A DNA stretch of 64,000 bases, taken from NCBI RefSeq assembly GCF_019720895.1, contig NZ_JAHKSH010000003.1:62001-126000 (forward strand), in the 5' to 3' direction. Position numbers and translations under genes: made by a program. A model generated the notes under the pieces. That model ran no database searches, was not told the origin of the DNA, and was given only the letters and a program-made list of their open reading frames with translations. The DNA is from Microbacterium salitolerans. GTDB taxonomy: Bacteria; Actinomycetota; Actinomycetes; Actinomycetales; Microbacteriaceae. Positions 1 to 7,866 of the stretch are shown here, in pieces. How positions within the stretch are numbered: position 1 is the first letter of the stretch; each line of letters begins with the position of its first letter.

Positions 1-681
1 TACCTCGACGTGCTGGCGCCCACCTCGGAGGGCGGTCAGGGCTTCACGGGCTTCATGTGGAACTCGCTCCTCGTGGCGCTCGCGACGGTCGTCGTGACGC
101 TGATCGTGTCGATTCCCGGCGCGTACGCCGTCAGCCGGCTCCGGTTCTTCGGTCGCCGCCATGTGTCCGCGCTCTTCCTCGCCGTGTACTTCTTCCCGGT
201 GATCCTGCTCGCCATCCCGCTGTTCGTGTTCTTCACGCGCGTCGGGCTGCGCGGATCGCTGGTCGGGCTGCTGATCGTCTACGTGTCGCAGGTCGTGGCC
301 GTCTCGATCTACACGCTGCGCAACTACTTCGCCACGATCCCCGTCTCCCTCGAGGAGGCCGCGGCGATCGACGGGTGCACGCGCGTGCAGACCATGTGGC
401 GGATCAGCCTGCCGCTCGCGATGCCGTCGATCATCTCGAACGGGCTGTTCGTCTTCATGATCGCGTGGAACGAGTTCCTCTTCGCGCTGCTGTTCCTCAT
501 CGAGAAGCGCGAGAACTGGACCGTCTCGCTGGGTCTGTCGCAGCTCTCCGGGAGCATCGAGGTGCCCACCACGATCCTCATGGCGGGATCCGTGATCCTC
601 ACGCTGCCCATCATCATCCTGTTCTTCGCGTCCGAGAAGCTTCTCGTCGGCGGGCTCACCGCCGGCGCCGAGAAGGGCTGA
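1..681 (+). CDS. Sugar ABC transporter permease (MalG type), 5' end outside window
   Basis: Membrane subunit of a carbohydrate ABC importer of the CUT1 class. The frame is already open at base 1, so the N-terminus is missing; 226 residues are visible. They contain several long hydrophobic segments and the cytoplasmic EAA loop that docks the ATPase (EEAAAIDGC starting at nt 352, then LPLAMPSI), as in MalG-type permeases. The gene ends with TGA and is followed after about 50 bp by oxidoreductase and glycosidase genes on the same strand, so the ligand is probably the glycoside these enzymes process. The partner permease, binding protein and any ATPase must lie to the left. Family assignment is firm; the substrate is inference. 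Confidence 0.9.
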   Translation, partial: YLDVLAPTSEGGQGFTGFMWNSLLVALATVVVTLIVSIPGAYAVSRLRFFGRRHVSALFLAVYFFPVILLAIPLFVFFTRVGLRGSLVGLLIVYVSQVVAVSIYTLRNYFATIPVSLEEAAAIDGCTRVQTMWRISLPLAMPSIISNGLFVFMIAWNEFLFALLFLIEKRENWTVSLGLSQLSGSIEVPTTILMAGSVILTLPIIILFFASEKLLVGGLTAGAEKG

Positions 682-733
682 CGCCCGTCTCGGCTCATCC
701 GCTTCACCCGTATCGAAAGGAGGGCGCGAGGTC

Positions 734-1792
734 GTGCCCCAAATCGTCCAGTTCACTTCCCCCCACCACGTCGAGCTCGTCGAGACCGCGTCGGCGCCCC
801 TGACGCCCGGCTCCGTTCGCGTCGAGACGTGGTACTCCGGAATCTCCGCGGGCACCGAGCTCACCGCGTATCGCGGCACGAATCCCTACCTCACGTCCGC
901 CTGGGATGCCGAGAACCGGCTCTTCGTCCCCGGGGAGCCGAGCTTCGGCTATCCGGTGCAGGGCTGGGGATACTCGGAGGTCGGGCAGATCGTCGAGATC
1001 GCCGACGACGTCGAGGGACTGGCGGTCGGCGACGTCGTGCACGGCATCTGGGGGCATCGCAGCGATGCGGTGCTTCCGGCCGCCGCGCTGCAGGGCCGGG
1101 TCATGCCGAACGATGCGGATCCGATCCTCGGCACGTTCGCGCGCGTGGGTGCGATCGCCCTCAACGGCGTGCTCGCCGCCGACGTCCGACTCGGCGAGCA
1201 GGTCGCCGTCTTCGGCCAGGGCGTCATCGGCCTCCTCGCGACCAAGTTCGCGACGCTGTCCGGCGGCCGCGTGCTCGCGGTCGATGCGATGGGGAAGCGC
1301 CTCGAGCGGGCGGCGCGCTTCGGCGCGAGCGAGGTCGTCCCCGTCGGCGTCGACGGCGGTGCCGGCCGGCGGATCCGCGAGCTCACGGGCGGCGGCGCCG
1401 ACAGCGCGATCGAGCTCTCGGGCAGCGACCGCGCGCTGCACGAGGCGGTGCGATCGGTCACCGTCGAGGGTCTGGTCGCCGCGTCCGGCTTCTACCAGGG
1501 CGGCGCGAGCGGTCTGAACCTCGGCGAGGAGTTCCACCACAACCGCGTGCGGATCGTCGCGAGCCAGATCTCGGGCGTCCCGGTCGGCCTGGGTGGCCGG
1601 TGGGATCAGCCTCGCCTCGTCCGCACCGTGATGGGGCTGTTCCTCTCCGGAGCGGTCGATGCCGCGGACCTCGTCACCGACGTCGTCGATGCGACCGACG
1701 TCGCGGGCATCTTCGAGCGCCTCGACTCGGGCGACGCCGACGTGCTCCAGGCGACGCTGCGCTTCGACGCGGCGCCGGAGCGCACTCGATGA
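734..1792 (+). CDS. MDR-family dehydrogenase without zinc-binding cysteines (YcjQ-like)
   Basis: Medium-chain dehydrogenase/reductase, 352 aa. The N-terminal GroES-like half contains YSGISAGTELTAYRG; the Rossmann half has the nucleotide-binding motif GQGVIG at residues 161-166. The protein contains no cysteine at all, so the structural zinc cluster and a Cys zinc ligand of classical alcohol dehydrogenases are absent. The GTG start is chosen because AAGGAGG lies about 10 nt upstream. It overlaps the next gene by ATGA. Length and sequence character resemble E. coli YcjQ, which oxidises position 3 of D-gulosides with NAD; the companion Gfo/Idh/MocA gene fits a YcjS-like partner. The general family is sure; the sugar-oxidising role is inferred from context. 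Confidence 0.82.
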   Translation: MPQIVQFTSPHHVELVETASAPLTPGSVRVETWYSGISAGTELTAYRGTNPYLTSAWDAENRLFVPGEPSFGYPVQGWGYSEVGQIVEIADDVEGLAVGDVVHGIWGHRSDAVLPAAALQGRVMPNDADPILGTFARVGAIALNGVLAADVRLGEQVAVFGQGVIGLLATKFATLSGGRVLAVDAMGKRLERAARFGASEVVPVGVDGGAGRRIRELTGGGADSAIELSGSDRALHEAVRSVTVEGLVAASGFYQGGASGLNLGEEFHHNRVRIVASQISGVPVGLGGRWDQPRLVRTVMGLFLSGAVDAADLVTDVVDATDVAGIFERLDSGDADVLQATLRFDAAPERTR

Positions 1793-2886
1793 CCGTCGCT
1801 CCCGACTACCGTCCCGCGTTCCCGGAGCGCCGCCTGAACGTCGGCCTCGTCGGCGCGGGCGCCATCGCCCGAACGGCGCATCTGCCGGCCTACGCGGCCT
1901 GGGATGTGCCGGTCGTGGCCGTCGCCTCGCGCTCGGTCGAGAGCGCTCGCGCGATCGCGAACGACTTCGGGATCGAGACCGTGCACGCGTCCGTCGACGA
2001 CCTGCTCGCGGATCCGCGCGTCGACATCGTCGACATCGCGACCGGCCCGGACGAGCGCGTGGAGCTGATCGCCGCGGCCGTCCGCGCGGGCAAGCACGTG
2101 CTCGCCCAGAAGCCGCTCCTCGTCGACGAGGCGGAGATCCCGCAGATGCGCGAGGTGCTGGCCGACGCCGAGGCCCGCGGCGTGCGCGTGGCCGTGAACC
2201 AGAATGCGCGCTGGGCCCCAGCTTGGCGTCTCAGCAGCCTGCTGGTGCGCCGCGGCGACATCGGCGACGTGGTCGGCGTCACGCATCTTCACGACAAGCC
2301 GCTCCCGCCCCTCGTCGGCACGCCGTTCGACGACATCGCGCACATGCTGCTGTCGGACTACCTCGTCCACTGGATCGACATCACGCGCTGCTGGCTCGAC
2401 GGATCGCGGGTGTCGACGGTCGCCGCCCAGGACGGCCGGGTTCCCGGTCAGCCGGACGCCGCGCGGAATCCATGGCAGGCCGGCCTGCAGCTCACGACCG
2501 ACACGGGAGCGACCGCCGCCATCCGCATCGTGGGCAACGCCCGCAGCGCGGAGGCCGGCTGCCCTTTCTGGATCCACGGGACCGAGGGCACCATCCGCGG
2601 CAGCATCCTGCGCGACACCGACGCCGTGGAGCTCGACCGCGACGGCGAGCGCACCTCGTTCCCGCTGGAGGGCGCCTGGTTCGTCGACGGATTCGCCGGC
2701 GCCATGGGGGAGCTCATGTCCGCCGTCGTCGAGGGGCGCGCGCCCGAGAACTCGGCGGCGCACGTTCTGGGAAGCGTGCGCGTCGGCCTCGCGGCCGTGC
2801 GGTCCGCGGAGGCGTGCGGAGTGCCGGTGCACCCCGTCGACCTGCGCCTCGATCCTGCTGACGCACGTGAAGGAGACGCGGAATGA
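1789..2886 (+). CDS. Gfo/Idh/MocA family oxidoreductase (YcjS-like)
   Basis: NAD(P)-dependent sugar oxidoreductase, 365 aa. A Rossmann motif GAGAIA stands at residues 22-27 and the signature lysine of the family is in AQKP (K108; the usual EKP glutamate is Gln here). The downstream His-x-x-Asp pair in LVHWIDITRC fits the catalytic helix of this family, followed by the C-terminal beta-sheet domain (FWIHGTEGTIRG). The ATG is fixed by the ATGA overlap with the upstream stop; the stop overlaps the next ATG the same way, so translation is probably coupled through the whole operon. In the ycj-type scheme this enzyme would reduce or oxidise a 3-keto-glycoside; that is inference. Confidence 0.88.
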   Translation: MTVAPDYRPAFPERRLNVGLVGAGAIARTAHLPAYAAWDVPVVAVASRSVESARAIANDFGIETVHASVDDLLADPRVDIVDIATGPDERVELIAAAVRAGKHVLAQKPLLVDEAEIPQMREVLADAEARGVRVAVNQNARWAPAWRLSSLLVRRGDIGDVVGVTHLHDKPLPPLVGTPFDDIAHMLLSDYLVHWIDITRCWLDGSRVSTVAAQDGRVPGQPDAARNPWQAGLQLTTDTGATAAIRIVGNARSAEAGCPFWIHGTEGTIRGSILRDTDAVELDRDGERTSFPLEGAWFVDGFAGAMGELMSAVVEGRAPENSAAHVLGSVRVGLAAVRSAEACGVPVHPVDLRLDPADAREGDAE

Positions 2887-4178
2887 TCACCGTCCACGAG
2901 ATGTCGATCACGCCCGAGGCGCGGATCTACGCGGAGGGCTGGCAGAGCTGGAGCCCGACGACCTGGTTCGGCCCCGTCGATCCCGCCCATCGGCCCGCCG
3001 AGGAGTGGCAGCGACTGATGCGGTTCCGACCCGACTCGCCCCTTCCCGACGAGGGGTACCAGGCCGAGGGACTGCTGGTCGTCGACGCCGGAGACGGATC
3101 CGCGCCGCTCGTCTGCGGCTCTCTCGACGCCTCCCGCGACGTGCCGTCCATCCGCGCGACCCCGCAGGGCGATCGTCTGCGGATCGACGCGAGCGCGCCG
3201 GTCGAGATCTGGCAGCTGGACGAGTTCGCATCCGCTCCTGATCCGCGGCGACGCGCTCTCGAGTGGTTCGGCGAGCGGTTCGGACGGGAGAACGGCGCGC
3301 GTGCCTCGGCGCCCGATCCTCGCGTGTGGTGCACGTGGTACCAGTACTTCGAGGAGGTCACGGCGGCCGACGTGCGTGAGAACCTCGCGGAGATCGAGCG
3401 CCTCGGACTGGACGTCGACGTCGTGCAGATCGACGACGGCTGGAGCCTCGGCACCGGCGAGTGGATGCGCCCGAATCCGCGGTTCGGCTCCCTGCCCGAC
3501 GCCGTGTCCGCGATCCGCGACTCGGGACGACGAGCCGGCATCTGGGCGGCGCCGTTCGCGGTCGGCTCGCAGTCGGACATCGCCCGCACCCATCCCGAGT
3601 GGCTGACGGGACCCGCTGGCTACAATTGGGGAGACCACCTCGTCGGACTGGACCTCACCCACCCCGGCGTCCAGGGCTACCTGACGGACACGTTCTCCGA
3701 GCTGCGCGATCTCGGCATCGACTACGTGAAGCTCGACTTCCTCTATGCCGGCGCCGTCGCCGCGACGCGGTACGACGCCGACGCGACGCCGGTCTCCGCG
3801 TATCGCACCGGTCTCCAGCTCATCCGCGATGTGTTCGGCGACGACGGATTCCTCCTCGCCTGCGGGGCGCCGATCCTCCCGAGCGTCGGCATCGTCGACG
3901 CCATGCGGGTCTCGCCCGACACGTTCCACGAAGGCGGGGAGGACGGATCGCAGGGGCTGCGCGGCCGCATGTCGATGCAGGCGCGCCGGTGGCAGCACGG
4001 GCGGCTGTGGACGAACGACCCCGACTGCCTCGTCGCACGGCCCGAGTTCGTGCTGCGCGACGAGTGGGCAGACGTCGTGCTGTCCGAGCCGGGGATCCGC
4101 GGATCCTCGGACCGGCTCTCGGCGCTCGACGAGCACGGCCGACAGCTCGTGCGCCAGCTGCTGGGCGGTGCGCGATGA
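2883..4178 (+). CDS. GH36-like alpha-galactosidase-type glycosidase, short form
   Basis: Retaining glycoside hydrolase of clan GH-D, 431 aa. Visible signatures are WSP near residue 23, WCTWYQYF at 149-156, DDGW at 184-187, KLDF with the probable nucleophile Asp285, and RVSPD with the probable acid/base Asp346. Classical bacterial GH36 enzymes are about 700 aa; here the N-terminal beta-supersandwich is much reduced (about 140 residues before the barrel), so the active site is probably differently shaped and substrate may not be raffinose. ATGA overlaps on both sides tie it to the oxidoreductases and the phosphorylase. It has no signal peptide, so it acts on an imported glycoside in the cytoplasm. 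Exact substrate unknown. Confidence 0.8.
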   Translation: MITVHEMSITPEARIYAEGWQSWSPTTWFGPVDPAHRPAEEWQRLMRFRPDSPLPDEGYQAEGLLVVDAGDGSAPLVCGSLDASRDVPSIRATPQGDRLRIDASAPVEIWQLDEFASAPDPRRRALEWFGERFGRENGARASAPDPRVWCTWYQYFEEVTAADVRENLAEIERLGLDVDVVQIDDGWSLGTGEWMRPNPRFGSLPDAVSAIRDSGRRAGIWAAPFAVGSQSDIARTHPEWLTGPAGYNWGDHLVGLDLTHPGVQGYLTDTFSELRDLGIDYVKLDFLYAGAVAATRYDADATPVSAYRTGLQLIRDVFGDDGFLLACGAPILPSVGIVDAMRVSPDTFHEGGEDGSQGLRGRMSMQARRWQHGRLWTNDPDCLVARPEFVLRDEWADVVLSEPGIRGSSDRLSALDEHGRQLVRQLLGGAR

Positions 4179-5881
4179 ACGCCGATCGCTCTCGCGCGCT
4201 GCGCGATCGACTCGAGACGCTCCTGGCTCCGCTCTACGGTGACGACGGGCCCGAGGTGCGGGACCAGCTCGTCGCCCTGGCGGAGCGGTGGGAACCCCAG
4301 CTGCCCCCGGAGGGCTCGTCGCCCCTCAGCCACGAGACCGCGTACCTCATCGCATACGGCGACTCGTTCACGCGCGACGGCGAGGTGCCGCTGCACACGC
4401 TCGCGGGGGTGCTCCGCGAGCACATCGGCGACATCCTCACCGACGTGCACCTGCTGCCGATCTACCCGTGGACGTCCGACGACGGCTTCGCGGTCGTCGA
4501 CCATCGCGAGGTGGATCCGGCGCTCGGCACGTGGGCCGACGTCGAGGAGACGGAGTCGGCCGGATACCAGGTGGCCCTCGACTTCGTCGCGAACCACGTG
4601 TCGGCGTCGAACCCGTGGTTCCGCGGGTGGCTGGCCGGCGATGAGCGGTACGACGGGTACTTCCTCGAGCCGTCTCCGGACTTCGACACGGCGCAGGTCG
4701 TCCGCCCGAGGGCGACGCCGCTCCTGCATCCGTTCGAGCGCGCCGACGGCACGACCGCGAACGTCTGGACGACGTTCGGGCCCGACCAGATCGACGTCGA
4801 TCCGCGCACCCCGAGCGTCCTGCTCGAGCTGACGGACGTCCTCCTGGGCTACATCGCGCGCGGTGCGCGAACGATCCGCCTCGATGCGATCGGATTCCTC
4901 TGGAAGGAATCGGGCACGAGCTCGATCCACCTGCCGCAGACGCACGCCGTGGTGAAGGTGTGGCGTGCGCTGATCGACGCCGTCGCCCCGGGTGCGCTGC
5001 TGCTCACCGAGACCAACGTCCCGCACGTCGACAACATCTCGTACTTCGGAGACGGCGACGACGAGGCGAACATGGTCTACCAGTTCGCCCTGCCGCCGCT
5101 GGTCCTCCATGCCTTCATCACGGGGCGCGCGACGGCCCTCGCCGACTGGGCCTCCGGGATCCGGCCGGTGAGCCACACCGCCACGTGGTTCAACTTCCTG
5201 AGCAGCCACGACGGCATCGGCCTCCGTCCGACGACCGGACTGCTGACCGACGACGATCGCCGGCTGATGGTCGAGCGCACGCTCGCGCGCGGCGGCCGGA
5301 TCTCGATGGCGACCCAGCCCGACGGATCCGAGACGGTGTACGAGCTCAACACCAACTACCTCGACGCGCTCGTGGAGGCCGACCACCCGGATCCCACGGC
5401 GGCGGTCGTCCAGCGCGGACTCGCGGCTCACGCGATCCTCCTGTCGGTCGTCGGCGTGCCCGCGATCTACTACCACTCGCTGCTCGGCTCCGCGCAGGAC
5501 ATCGACGGCGTGGAGGAGTCGGGGATCGCGCGCCGGATCAACCGCGCGCGCCTCGACGCCGACGTGCTGGCTGAGGAGCTGGCGACCTCGCCGCGGCGCA
5601 GGGGCATCTTCGAGGGGCTGCGGAGGCTCTTCGAGACGCGTCGCGTCCTGCCGGGCTTCTCGCCGTTCGCGGACCAGGAGATCGAGCGCCACGACGAGCG
5701 CCTCGTCGTCATCCGGCGAGCCGGTGGCACGCCCGACGAGATCGTCGCCGTCATCAACGTCAGCGGCGACCGCGTGGAGGCGCCGCGCCTGTCGGGCGTC
5801 GACGTGCTCACGGGGCGACGGCACGACGCCCTGGCGCTGGAGCCGTACGAGTACGTGTGGCTGCGCCGACCCGCCTCCTGA
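4175..5881 (+). CDS. GH13 subfamily 18 sugar phosphorylase (sucrose / glucosylglycerate phosphorylase family)
   Basis: Alpha-amylase-family phosphorylase, 568 aa, expected to split an alpha-glucoside with phosphate to alpha-glucose 1-phosphate plus aglycone. The four GH13 regions are visible: DFVANH at 136-141, RLDAIGF at 235-241 with nucleophile Asp237, TET at 278-280 with acid/base Glu279, and SSHDG at 343-347. The length, with an N-terminal stretch of about 50 residues before the barrel, is closer to glucosylglycerate phosphorylase YcjM (about 560 aa) than to bifidobacterial sucrose phosphorylase (about 504 aa). Start fixed by ATGA overlap with the GH36-like gene. The combination with MDR and Gfo/Idh genes also matches the ycj cluster. 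The family is firm; sucrose versus glucosylglycerate is open. Confidence 0.87.
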   Translation: MNADRSRALRDRLETLLAPLYGDDGPEVRDQLVALAERWEPQLPPEGSSPLSHETAYLIAYGDSFTRDGEVPLHTLAGVLREHIGDILTDVHLLPIYPWTSDDGFAVVDHREVDPALGTWADVEETESAGYQVALDFVANHVSASNPWFRGWLAGDERYDGYFLEPSPDFDTAQVVRPRATPLLHPFERADGTTANVWTTFGPDQIDVDPRTPSVLLELTDVLLGYIARGARTIRLDAIGFLWKESGTSSIHLPQTHAVVKVWRALIDAVAPGALLLTETNVPHVDNISYFGDGDDEANMVYQFALPPLVLHAFITGRATALADWASGIRPVSHTATWFNFLSSHDGIGLRPTTGLLTDDDRRLMVERTLARGGRISMATQPDGSETVYELNTNYLDALVEADHPDPTAAVVQRGLAAHAILLSVVGVPAIYYHSLLGSAQDIDGVEESGIARRINRARLDADVLAEELATSPRRRGIFEGLRRLFETRRVLPGFSPFADQEIERHDERLVVIRRAGGTPDEIVAVINVSGDRVEAPRLSGVDVLTGRRHDALALEPYEYVWLRRPAS

Positions 5882-5891
5882 CGCGCTGAGC

Positions 5892-5930
5892 CTGCGCGGA
5901 TCCGCTGACGACACCGGCGGATCCGCGCAG
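5892..5930 (+). terminator. Strong hairpin terminator after the ycj-like operon
   Basis: Perfect 14-bp inverted repeat: CTGCGCGGATCCGC at 5892-5905 pairs with 5917-5930 around an 11-nt loop, 11 bp after the phosphorylase stop. There is no T-run, as is usual in high-GC actinobacteria. Confidence 0.75.
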
Positions 5931-6107
5931 CTGGCGATGAGCCGTCATCGGGGCGGATCGGCACCCCGCCCGGCCCGCGCACATGTGCCCCTGCTAGGTT
6001 GAGGGAGTCGGCATCGCGCCGACGATCAGAGAAGACTTCTTGTCTGCCGATCCGCCTCCGGGCTCTCCGTGATCCGTCGCCTCCTCTGTGTGACCGCGAG
6101 GAGTTCG

Positions 6108-7220
6108 ATGCACGCTCATCTGCCGACCCAGTCCACCGCCATCGTCTACTGCGAGGGCCAGTTCGGCGCGCAGGACGGCAAGACCGCCAACGGCCTCGTC
6201 CGGCACTCCGAGAAGTACGAGATCCTCAGCGTCATCGACAGCACCCACGCGGGCGTCGACGCCGGCGAGTTCCTCGACGGCGTGCGCAACGGGATCCCCG
6301 TGCTCGCGGCTCTCCCCGATGCGATCGCGCACGCTGGACGGGTCCCCGACTACCTCATCTGCGGCGTCGCGCCCGCCGACGGGCTGCTGTCGACGGCGCA
6401 GCGCGTCGTGCTGCTCGACGGCATCGCCCGCGGCATGCACATCATCAACGGCCTGCACGAGTTCCTCGCCGATGACGTCGAGTTCGCCGCCGCGAGCCTC
6501 CTCGCCGGCGTCACCATCACCGACATTCGGCGTCCGCGCGAGAAGAAGGATCTGCACCTCTTCTCGGGCCGGATCGAGGGTGTCACCTGCCCGCGCATCG
6601 CGGTGCTCGGCACCGACGGCGCGATCGGCAAGCGCACCACCGCGACGCTCGTCGTGCAGGCGCTCGTCGACCGCGGGATCCGCGCTGTCATGGTCGGCAC
6701 CGGGCAGACGACGATCATCCAGGGAGGCCGCTACGGCGTCGCTCTCGACGCGCTCGTGCCGCAGTTCTGCTCCGGCGAGGTGGAGAACCAGATCGTCGCC
6801 GCCTTCGAGGGCGAGGATCCCGACATCATCATCGTGGAAGGGCAGGGCGCGCTGAGTCATCCCGCCTACCTGACCTCGGCGCACATCCTGCGCGGCAGTC
6901 GGCCCGCCGGCGTGATCGTCCAGCACGCCCCGCGCCGGCGTGTGCTCGGCGACTTCCCCATGGTCCCCATGCCCACGCTCGAGAGCGAGATCGCACTCAT
7001 CGAGGCGTTCGCCGCGACGCGGGTGATCGGCGTCACGGTCAACCACGAGGGCATGACGGACGTCGAGATCGACGACGCGATCGACGACATCGAGCTCGCG
7101 CACGGCGTGCCGGCGACGGATCCGCTGACGCGTCCGCTCGACCGACTCGTCGACATGGTGCTGCAGTCGTTCCCCGCTCTCGCGGACCGCGCGACACCTC
7201 GCCCCGCCGTCGTCGCGTAG
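6108..7220 (+). CDS. DUF1611 P-loop protein (DgcN-like)
   Basis: Protein of 370 aa with an N-terminal Rossmann-like half and a C-terminal P-loop NTPase-like half; the P-loop GTDGAIGKRTT lies at residues 168-178 and a GxG-rich VEGQGALSHP stretch follows. Members of this family (DUF1611) include DgcN, which N-acetylates D-glutamate in a marine D-glutamate pathway with the racemase DgcA. No DgcA-type enolase-superfamily gene is adjacent; the only such protein in the window is the mannonate dehydratase. The ATG at 6108 was preferred to an upstream in-frame GTG because GAGGAG lies just before it. The gene stands alone between two hairpins. Family assignment is good; the reaction is uncertain. Confidence 0.75.
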   Translation: MHAHLPTQSTAIVYCEGQFGAQDGKTANGLVRHSEKYEILSVIDSTHAGVDAGEFLDGVRNGIPVLAALPDAIAHAGRVPDYLICGVAPADGLLSTAQRVVLLDGIARGMHIINGLHEFLADDVEFAAASLLAGVTITDIRRPREKKDLHLFSGRIEGVTCPRIAVLGTDGAIGKRTTATLVVQALVDRGIRAVMVGTGQTTIIQGGRYGVALDALVPQFCSGEVENQIVAAFEGEDPDIIIVEGQGALSHPAYLTSAHILRGSRPAGVIVQHAPRRRVLGDFPMVPMPTLESEIALIEAFAATRVIGVTVNHEGMTDVEIDDAIDDIELAHGVPATDPLTRPLDRLVDMVLQSFPALADRATPRPAVVA

Positions 7221-7228
7221 ACCGACCG

Positions 7229-7247
7229 GGCGGCGGGCTCCGCCGCC
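7229..7247 (+). terminator. Short GC hairpin terminator
   Basis: GGCGGCGG (7229-7236) pairs with CCGCCGCC (7240-7247) around a 3-nt loop, 8 bp after the DUF1611 stop codon. No T-run follows. Confidence 0.5.
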
Positions 7248-7310
7248 GCCGGATCATGTGGAACCAGCACGGGCGAGACAGGCGACGCGTCGTGGCGGTA
7301 CCGTCGACGC

Positions 7311-7799
7311 ATGTCGGACGATGCCGCTTCGGCGCAGCACCCCCGCCGGCGAGAGACGCCGGATGAGCGCGCCGACCGCAACTGGCTCGAGGTGCTCCAG
7401 GAGCTGCGCGTGCTGCAGACCGGCACGCAGATCCTCACCGGGTTCCTGCTCGCCCTCGCCTTCCAGCCCGCCTTCGCCGACCTCGACCCGGGTCAGAAGG
7501 CGCTGTACCTGGTGCTTATCGCGCTGAGCGCGCTGAGCGCCGTGATCGCCCTCGCCCCCGTCGCCGCACACCGGGTGCTCTTCCGCACGGGGGCGAAGGC
7601 GTCGATCGTGACCGCGGGGCACGTGTGCCTGTCCGCGGCGCTCGCGATCGTCTCGCTCCTCCTGGCGGGCGTCGTGGGGTTCGTGTTCGACGTCGTCATC
7701 GGGTCGCCGGCAGGGTGGATCGCCGGCGGTTCGCTCGCGGCCGTCGCCGTCGCCGGCTGGGTGGTCGCACCGCTCACGTTCCGCGCTCGGCGGCGGTGA
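7311..7799 (+). CDS. Four-helix membrane protein, DUF6328 family
   Basis: Protein of 162 aa with a charged N-terminus (about 25 residues), the motif NWLEVLQELRVLQTGTQILTGFL typical of the DUF6328 family (shown here in part only by its positions 26-48), and four hydrophobic segments near 40-55, 65-85, 100-125 and 135-155. No catalytic motif is visible and no function is known to me for the family. It is monocistronic: hairpin upstream, about 65 bp to the next gene. The ATG is the first in the frame; no strong Shine-Dalgarno is seen, so a leaderless or weakly translated message is possible. Confidence 0.7.
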   Translation: MSDDAASAQHPRRRETPDERADRNWLEVLQELRVLQTGTQILTGFLLALAFQPAFADLDPGQKALYLVLIALSALSAVIALAPVAAHRVLFRTGAKASIVTAGHVCLSAALAIVSLLLAGVVGFVFDVVIGSPAGWIAGGSLAAVAVAGWVVAPLTFRARRR

Positions 7800-7866
7800 A
7801 GAACCGGCGTCGCAGCAGGTACGATTCACAGGTCATACCCGACCGATACGTGCACAAGGACGTCAC

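Noticed and set aside
2448-4136. Long minus-strand frame opposite the Gfo/Idh and GH36 genes
   Set aside because: It covers well-supported genes on the other strand, is Arg/Gly/Val-rich without domains, and is one of many such antisense frames expected at 70 percent GC.
5892-5930. Member of the dispersed hairpin repeat family
   Set aside because: Its arms share no sequence with the 10595/22822 repeat; it is best seen as an ordinary terminator.
7800-7866. Riboswitch, T-box or trp leader before the TrpX-like gene
   Set aside because: The spacer is only 67 bp with no leader peptide, Trp codons or hairpin ladder.
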